From positions 1-19,747 of the forward strand of contig CALFIU010000095.1 of NCBI GenBank assembly GCA_937877455.1: a stretch of DNA of 19,747 nt, in the 5' to 3' direction. This document shows positions 15,365-19,747 of this stretch, piece by piece. A program made the position numbers and the translations under genes. Source of the stretch: an uncultured Bacteroidales bacterium. GTDB lineage: Bacteria; Bacteroidota; Bacteroidia; Bacteroidales; UBA3824. How positions within the stretch are numbered: the first letter of the stretch is position 1; each line of letters starts with the position of its first letter. The notes beneath the pieces were generated by a model, which was not told the origin of the DNA, ran no database searches, and saw only the letters and a program-made list of their open reading frames with translations.

Positions 15365-15841
15365 TTATTTTTTAAATCCCACAAGTATTCCCAAACAGCC
15401 TTCGAGTTTGAATGATGAACCACCGTCAAATGGTACTATCTTAACTTTTATTTTGAGGTTCATTGTTCTTTCAGGTGTAAATTCATAAAAATTGATGCCG
15501 TTTAGAGGTAGTTCGCTTCCGTCAGACAACGTTACCATTTTGTCTTCGGTACCTTTTCCATAGTTTCTAAAAATTTCAGTTTTGCCTTCTGTTATGGTTA
15601 TTTCTTTGAAAAACATATCCATACCGCAGACATCTATTTTGTAACTTTGTCCTTCCATAAAAGTTCTTGTAAGTGTTACCACTTCGCCTTCGCTGACGAT
15701 GGGAGAATGAAAATTTCCGTCGAGAATATATGGTTCAAGTTCCGATTCTGCTATCGTTTCTATATATTCGCGGCATTGTGCCTTTGCCGTGATATTTTGT
15801 ATTATCATGGCTAAAACGACAAGTAAAAAGGTCTTTTTCAT
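15365..15841 (-). CDS. Small exported protein of unknown function
   Basis: A 158-residue protein that I do not recognise. Residues 1-22 form a clear signal peptide (KKTFLLVVLAMIIQNITAKAQ), so the mature protein of about 136 residues is periplasmic or secreted. The mature part starts with a Cys (QCREYIETI) and has two more (DVCGMD and EGCLG). It is rich in alternating hydrophobic residues, suggesting a compact beta-sandwich; no catalytic motif stands out. No lipobox is present, so it is not a lipoprotein. It follows the lipoprotein gene by 38 nt on the same strand without a visible promoter, so the two are probably cotranscribed and may act in the same envelope process. A terminator follows at 15298-15334. 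Confidence 0.7.
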   Translation of the reverse strand: MKKTFLLVVLAMIIQNITAKAQCREYIETIAESELEPYILDGNFHSPIVSEGEVVTLTRTFMEGQSYKIDVCGMDMFFKEITITEGKTEIFRNYGKGTEDKMVTLSDGSELPLNGINFYEFTPERTMNLKIKVKIVPFDGGSSFKLEGCLGILVGFKK

Positions 15842-15879
15842 ATTAAAAGCAAGTTAATTGTCTATTGTATTGTTCTATT

Positions 15880-16755
15880 TTAAAATAACATTGTGTAATC
15901 TGTCCTTAGTTTTTCAACCGAAGTGCAGAGTTTGTTAAAATTTTCGGCGTTTGATATTTTTTTGTCTTCGTTTTTTGCATCTGCATTTTGTTTTATTGCA
16001 TCAAAATCAACGCCAAGTTGGTTTATTTCTGTAGAAATTGTGTTTATATCGTTATTTTTTTCAAATGTTGCGAGCAACCCTATTAGTGTTTCAAATACAT
16101 ATTGTTGTTCCATTATGCATTGCGATAACTCTGGATTTTTGGTTACGTCGCCATCTGTTAGTTTGGCTGATATATACATACTTTCTAACCACATACCAAA
16201 CATTATCATCGCTGCTGTTTCGCTGCGGCGATTTTCTTTTAAAAACGCATCAGAATGAAAAAAAGTTTGTGATATAATCTTTTTTAACACTTCTTTATTC
16301 TGTATGTTGTCTTCTATTGATTTTAGTTTATCGTCGGTTAAAATGTTTGAAATATCCAAATTTGATGCCAAATTTTTTATACAACCCATATATTTCATGG
16401 CATCTTGCTGTTGTCCAAAATATATTGAGTAACTTAAATCTGCTCCATAAATACCTAAATTAATGGCCATTGCACGTGTGGTTGTGTATCTATTTCCATA
16501 TTCTGCTTGGTGTAGTATTTCTGGTTCATATTGTACGCCAGTTTGTTGTATTGCGTTTGCTATTTCCATTGGCGATGGTAGTGAGTAGTAGTCGAGTGTT
16601 GTTTTGGCATGCGTTTTTTTCTGTGAAGTTTGTTTGCGTACTGCTACTAGCTTTTCGTTGCCATTGTTAGCGTTGTTATTACCATCGCTGCTGCATCCTA
16701 TTGTTAGCAATGTTGTTAAAATTATTAGAGATATTATTTTTATTTTTATTTTCAT
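15880..16755 (-). CDS. Predicted lipoprotein of unknown function
   Basis: A 291-residue protein. The N-terminus has a basic, hydrophobic signal sequence with a lipobox ending at Cys21 (LLTIGC), followed by SSDGNNNANNGN, a flexible polar tether. The rest is mainly helical, with an Arg/Tyr-rich stretch (YGNRYTTTRAMAINLGIYGADLSY) that is the most distinctive part, then several amphipathic helices. I know of Bacteroidota lipoproteins of similar size and make-up but no function for them. It is the first gene of a probable two-gene unit with the small exported protein 38 nt downstream. A TATCTTTG -7 element (minus strand, 16839-16832) lies upstream and would give a leader of about 70 nt. Confidence 0.75.
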   Translation of the reverse strand: MKIKIKIISLIILTTLLTIGCSSDGNNNANNGNEKLVAVRKQTSQKKTHAKTTLDYYSLPSPMEIANAIQQTGVQYEPEILHQAEYGNRYTTTRAMAINLGIYGADLSYSIYFGQQQDAMKYMGCIKNLASNLDISNILTDDKLKSIEDNIQNKEVLKKIISQTFFHSDAFLKENRRSETAAMIMFGMWLESMYISAKLTDGDVTKNPELSQCIMEQQYVFETLIGLLATFEKNNDINTISTEINQLGVDFDAIKQNADAKNEDKKISNAENFNKLCTSVEKLRTDYTMLF

Positions 16756-16831
16756 TTTGCCGATATGTTATTGTTATTCTGTTTATTATAATTTGTAATT
16801 TTTGTTTGTTGTTGTTTTATTTTTTTCGTAG

Positions 16832-16839
16832 CAAAGATA
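16832..16839 (-). promoter_or_regulatory. -7 promoter element of the lipoprotein operon
   Basis: On the minus strand 16839-16832 reads TATCTTTG, an exact TAnnTTTG match. No TTTG is seen at the expected distance upstream, so support is partial. Confidence 0.45.
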
Positions 16840-16878
16840 GTATTTTATCTTTAGTTTTAAACTTATTTTATAAAAAAA

Positions 16879-16909
16879 TTGTTTGTTAGGATTTATTTTG
16901 TTAATTTTG
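16879..16909 (+). promoter_or_regulatory. Promoter of the small helical-protein gene
   Basis: TAATTTTG (16902-16909) matches the -7 consensus; TTG (16879-16881) lies 20 nt upstream, slightly longer than usual. The ATG at 16923 is only 13 nt after the element, so the message would have a very short leader of perhaps 6-8 nt. Confidence 0.5.
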
Positions 16910-16922
16910 AGAAAAATTTGTT

Positions 16923-17456
16923 ATGAACGATTCTGAGAAAAAGAAATTTTTAACCGATTTGTCTAACAAGAGTGGTTCAGACCTTGTTCAGACATTAGAG
17001 TTTTTTCGTACAGATGGCGATGCTGAATTGTTGCCAAGTGTACTTGATGTTTTGTTGCGTAATCCTGAGCAAGTAGTTTCTGATACTATTATTGATATTG
17101 TTTCTTATTTAAAAGATGATACTGCTGCAGGAGTGTTGTTTGATTTTGTTTATGGGCTTGCTGAGGGTAAACTTAAAAAAGATCTTCTTGTTTCGCTTTG
17201 GCAAACTGGTTGCGATTTTTCTAATAATGCGGGGCGTGTTGTGGAGATGTTGTTTGCTGCAGATGATTTTGAAACTGCCTTTGAGGTTCTTACGCTTTTG
17301 GAAAATTCTGTTGAGAATGTAGGGCAGGATGTTGCCTACGATTTTTTTAATAGAATTAAGGGGTTGGAAATGATGTCAAATCCCGATTTTTTTGGTATTT
17401 ATTCTGCTGCCAAGGAACATTTTTTAATGTTAGCAAAGGGTAGGGAAGACTATTGA
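16923..17456 (+). CDS. Small all-helical (possibly HEAT-like) protein of unknown function
   Basis: A 177-residue cytoplasmic protein without signal peptide or membrane helix. It reads as a series of helix pairs: LVQTLEFFR / LLPSVLDVLLRN, then SDTIIDIVSYLKD / AAGVLFDFVYGLAEG, then KDLLVSLWQTGCDF / AGRVVEMLFA and DFETAFEVLTLLENS. This pattern resembles a short HEAT or armadillo-type solenoid, which usually serves protein binding. There is a single Cys and no catalytic signature. It stands alone: the lipoprotein operon diverges upstream and the MORN gene converges downstream, with a strong shared terminator between. The ATG was chosen for its position just after the promoter. The helical-repeat reading is from pattern only. 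Confidence 0.7.
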   Translation: MNDSEKKKFLTDLSNKSGSDLVQTLEFFRTDGDAELLPSVLDVLLRNPEQVVSDTIIDIVSYLKDDTAAGVLFDFVYGLAEGKLKKDLLVSLWQTGCDFSNNAGRVVEMLFAADDFETAFEVLTLLENSVENVGQDVAYDFFNRIKGLEMMSNPDFFGIYSAAKEHFLMLAKGREDY

Positions 17457-17500
17457 TTATTTGTTTCTTGTTTTTATCAATAGTTTTGTTTTTTTATACT

Positions 17501-17562
17501 ATTGTGAAAAAAATCAACTTGTTAAATTTGAATGTATTGTTGATTTTTTTTCACAATATTTT
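17501..17562. terminator. Strong bidirectional terminator between convergent genes
   Basis: ATTGTGAAAAAAATCAAC (17501-17518) pairs with 17539-17557 along its whole length, with one extra T bulged in the second arm. A T-run (17559-17564) follows on the plus strand; on the minus strand the complement of the upstream A/T-rich DNA follows. The loop is about 20 nt. It lies between stops at 17456 and 17563. Confidence 0.8.
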
Positions 17563-19344
17563 TTAATAACCGTATCCGTTACCTTGTTGTTCGCCAACTT
17601 GCTGAACTACTTTTACAAGTTTGCCGTTGGAATATTCGGCTTCGTATGTTACTTTTCCATATCGGTCTTTCTTTAAAACTGTGCCATCTTTTTTGCCATC
17701 TTTGTATGTTATTTGGCTTTTTAATCCACCATTTGGAAAGTATTCTGTCCATGTGCCGTTTTGTCGCCCGTTTTTATACGATTCCTGTCTTAATGTTCGT
17801 CCATCGGCTTGACGGTAAATCCATGTTCCGTTTTTCTTTTCGTCGGTATAGTTTCCTTCTATCATTGCTATTCCATTTTCGTTAAATTGAATGAATTTCC
17901 CATCGTGAACACCGTTTTTGAATGTTTCTATGGATGTTTTGCGTCCGTTTTCGTCGTAATAGATAACAACACCGTTTTTAAGATTGTTTTGATATGTTAT
18001 TTCATATTGGAGATTTCCGTTTTGATACCATGCTGTCCATACGCTATCCATCATGCCGTTGTGAAAACAACCGAGCATTTCGTTTTTGCCATCAGGATAT
18101 TTACGTAGCCAAATGCCTTCTTCTTTATTGTTTTGCCAATTACCTTGATAATAGATTTTTCCCGATTCGTAAAAAACGGTATATTGTCCGTGTTTTAGTC
18201 CGTTTTTGTATTCGGCTTTTTTCCACATTTCGCCAGTTTCGTAATACCAAATCCATTTTCCGTCCATTTGTCCGTTTTGGTAGTTTCCTTCGTTTCCTAT
18301 TTTGCCGCCTTTTTGGTAGTATACCCAATGTCCGTCTTGAATGTCGTTTGAAAAATTACCTTCAAAATCTTTAACTATTATTGGTTTTTGGTTAATAATT
18401 GTATCTATTTTGTACCAAATAGCGTGTCCGTTTTTTAGTCCATCTTTAAAATTGATTTGAGATGAGGTTGTTCCATTAGCAAAATAAGTGGAATGTAATC
18501 CTTGTTTTTTATCGTTTTGGTATAGTCCAGTTGAAAGAATTTTTCCGTTTTCGTTCCAAACAGTCCAAATGCTATCGCGCATAGAGTTTTTTTTGCGTCC
18601 TTCAGTTTGTTTTTGTCCATTTTCAAACCAACGGATAAATTCTCCATTTTCTATGTTTTCTATTGTACGTTTGCTACCGTCGGGATAGAATGTTTGCGAT
18701 AGTCCAGTGAGTTCTCCGTTTTTGTAATTGCATATCGAAAAAGTTTTGCCATCAGGATAAAAACTTTTCCATACGCTTTGTTTTAGTCCGTTTTCATATT
18801 TCCCTTGTTCTTTTAGTGTTTTTTCGTCGGGATAATATGCGGTGAAATTTCCGTTTCCGTTTTTTACGGACTGTGTGCCATCGTTGTTAAATGCTTGCAA
18901 AACTTTACAGCCTAAGGAATCGCAATTTTCGGTTAAAATTATTTTGCCTTGTATGTTGTAATAATTCCATATAGAGTCTTTTGTATTTCTATTATATTTA
19001 CCAGTGGTTTTTAAAGTTCCATCGGCGTAGTATTCTTTATAGTTTCCATCGGCAATATTTCCAAACATGTAGCCTTCGTTTTTTATTTTGCCGTTTTCGT
19101 AATAATACACTACTTTGCCATAAACATAGCCTGCGTAGTATTCTGTTTCTTTATATTTTCTACCTTGCCTATCGTAATAAGACCAAATTCCAGTTTCTAC
19201 TCCGTTTAATAAATCGCCTTCCGATTGTTTTATTTGGGTTTTTTCCCAATATTTTATGATATGTTCGGGTTTTATGTTAGTTACATTTTGTGCGTAACTA
19301 ATTGAAGTTAAAATAATTAATAATATAGAAAGGTATTTTTTCAT
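17563..19344 (-). CDS. Exported MORN_2-repeat protein (about 21 repeats)
   Basis: A 593-residue protein. Residues 1-18 form a signal peptide ending in SYAQ. Almost all the rest consists of about 21 imperfect tandem repeats of about 24 residues with the pattern (N/D)G...G.W..YY.NG(K/T)......Y, for example QNGQMDGKWIWYYETGEMW. These are the MORN_2 / YwqK-type repeats that form an elongated beta-hairpin stack. Repeat 4 carries a longer linker with two cysteines (ENCDSLGC), and repeat 11 an insertion. There is no type IX sorting domain or lipobox; the tail is Gln/Gly-rich (QQVGEQQGNGYGY). MORN_2 arrays of this type are common in Bacteroidota but their role is unknown; the neighbour does not help. 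The start is only 21 nt after the stop of the SusD-like gene and I see no promoter in the gap. Confidence 0.85.
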   Translation of the reverse strand: MKKYLSILLIILTSISYAQNVTNIKPEHIIKYWEKTQIKQSEGDLLNGVETGIWSYYDRQGRKYKETEYYAGYVYGKVVYYYENGKIKNEGYMFGNIADGNYKEYYADGTLKTTGKYNRNTKDSIWNYYNIQGKIILTENCDSLGCKVLQAFNNDGTQSVKNGNGNFTAYYPDEKTLKEQGKYENGLKQSVWKSFYPDGKTFSICNYKNGELTGLSQTFYPDGSKRTIENIENGEFIRWFENGQKQTEGRKKNSMRDSIWTVWNENGKILSTGLYQNDKKQGLHSTYFANGTTSSQINFKDGLKNGHAIWYKIDTIINQKPIIVKDFEGNFSNDIQDGHWVYYQKGGKIGNEGNYQNGQMDGKWIWYYETGEMWKKAEYKNGLKHGQYTVFYESGKIYYQGNWQNNKEEGIWLRKYPDGKNEMLGCFHNGMMDSVWTAWYQNGNLQYEITYQNNLKNGVVIYYDENGRKTSIETFKNGVHDGKFIQFNENGIAMIEGNYTDEKKNGTWIYRQADGRTLRQESYKNGRQNGTWTEYFPNGGLKSQITYKDGKKDGTVLKKDRYGKVTYEAEYSNGKLVKVVQQVGEQQGNGYGY

Positions 19345-19365
19345 AATGCAATTCCTTTAGAAGAT

Positions 19366-19747
19366 TTACCAGATGTACTCATCAGAATCGGCGCTCGGCT
19401 TGATCGGGGTAGGATTCTGCTCGCATGCCTTGTTGTAGTTGGTCTCGGTGCGGACGATACATAAAGTCATCCACTGCGGAGGCGTGTCAGTGTTCCAGCG
19501 GTCGCTCTCACGATGATTGGTGTTGGGGTAGCTGCGGATGATGCCCTTATTCAGACGCTTGATGTCGAAAGTGGCGAAACCCTCGCCCCAAAGCTCGACC
19601 CTTCTCTGCCACCAGACCTCGTTGATGAAGGTGCCGGAAGACGTGTTGTAGTAGGCATCCTGATGGGTTCCGTAGGTGTAGGAAGCGTCGCGGGTCTTTG
19701 CGAAAGTGGTCAGGAGGGACACTCCTTCCGACTCGTTGAGCCTTCCG
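19366..19747 (-). CDS. SusD/RagB-family outer-membrane glycan-binding protein, C-terminal fragment
   Basis: The frame is open from the stop at 19366 to the window edge (about 126 residues), so the N-terminal part, including the lipoprotein signal, is outside. The fragment shows the SusD C-terminal signature INEVWWQRRVELWGEGFATFDIKRL, in which the Arg-rich helix, the GEG turn and the D-x-KR motif are typical. SusD proteins bind glycans at the cell surface together with a SusC-type TonB-dependent transporter, which would be expected further upstream on the minus strand. A GTG at 19722 is not the start: the frame continues in-phase beyond it. Base composition is far richer in GC (over half by eye) than in the adjacent MORN gene, which lies 21 nt downstream on the same strand. 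Confidence 0.85.
   Translation of the reverse strand, partial: GRLNESEGVSLLTTFAKTRDASYTYGTHQDAYYNTSSGTFINEVWWQRRVELWGEGFATFDIKRLNKGIIRSYPNTNHRESDRWNTDTPPQWMTLCIVRTETNYNKACEQNPTPIKPSADSDEYIW

Noticed and set aside
17501..17557. Possible CRISPR-like or regulatory inverted repeat
   Set aside because: Single copy between two convergent stops with T-runs; a terminator explains it fully.
17621..18374. Long plus-strand frames (63 to 126 codons) opposite the MORN gene
   Set aside because: They arise from the repeated codon pattern of the MORN array on the other strand; products are rich in Cys, Phe and Arg and match nothing.

Overview
The window looks like Bacteroidota (order Bacteroidales): low GC over most of its length (about one third by eye), GH2 beta-galactosidase and SusD families, MORN_2-repeat exported proteins, and promoters of the Bacteroidota sigma-ABfr type (TTTG, about 19 nt, TAnnTTTG) in several intergenic gaps. 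No tRNA, rRNA, CRISPR array, transposase, integrase or phage gene was seen.

Layout. (1) 1-284: 3' end of a PD-(D/E)XK nuclease / AAA-ATPase-like gene, clearly richer in GC than what follows. (2) 285-730: about 450 nt without a convincing gene, holding only doubtful mini-ORFs and a short degenerate motif, closed by a strong bidirectional terminator (731-768). (3) 6764 down to 801, minus strand: a probable four-gene transcription unit, glutathione peroxidase, phenylacetate-CoA ligase, secreted GH2 beta-galactosidase and an MFS symporter, with gaps of 24-54 nt and one good promoter ahead of the peroxidase. (4) 6899-10642, plus strand: an MBL-fold hydrolase followed 15 nt later by a SNF2-family helicase. 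(5) 11290-10649, minus strand: a small AlbA_2 (Schlafen-type) protein, ending 6 nt from the helicase stop. (6) 11413-14504, plus strand: a hybrid histidine kinase with a periplasmic binding-protein-like sensor, followed 11 nt later by a Sir2 deacylase; a long hairpin terminator follows. (7) 16755-14673, minus strand: a lipoprotein and a small secreted protein (likely operon), then a very acidic Asp-rich protein. (8) 16923-17456: a small helical protein, facing (9) a 593-residue exported protein made of about 21 MORN_2 repeats (19344-17563). (10) 19366-19747: the C-terminal end of a SusD/RagB-family protein, again GC-rich.

How the genes may work together. The galactosidase and the symporter plausibly release and import a sugar; the peroxidase and CoA ligase upstream look like housekeeping genes sharing the transcript. 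The kinase and sirtuin form a tight pair that could link a periplasmic signal to protein deacylation. The MBL/SNF2 pair and the AlbA protein have domain types also met in defence loci, but nothing here proves a defence system.

Most important caveat: both ends differ sharply in base composition from the roughly 19-kb core, and the right-hand change falls in a 21-nt gap between two co-oriented genes without a visible promoter. The ends may be transfer boundaries or assembly chimeras. I did not find a system that I can confidently call new; the best candidates are the kinase-sirtuin operon, the acidic protein, and the MBL-SNF2 pair.
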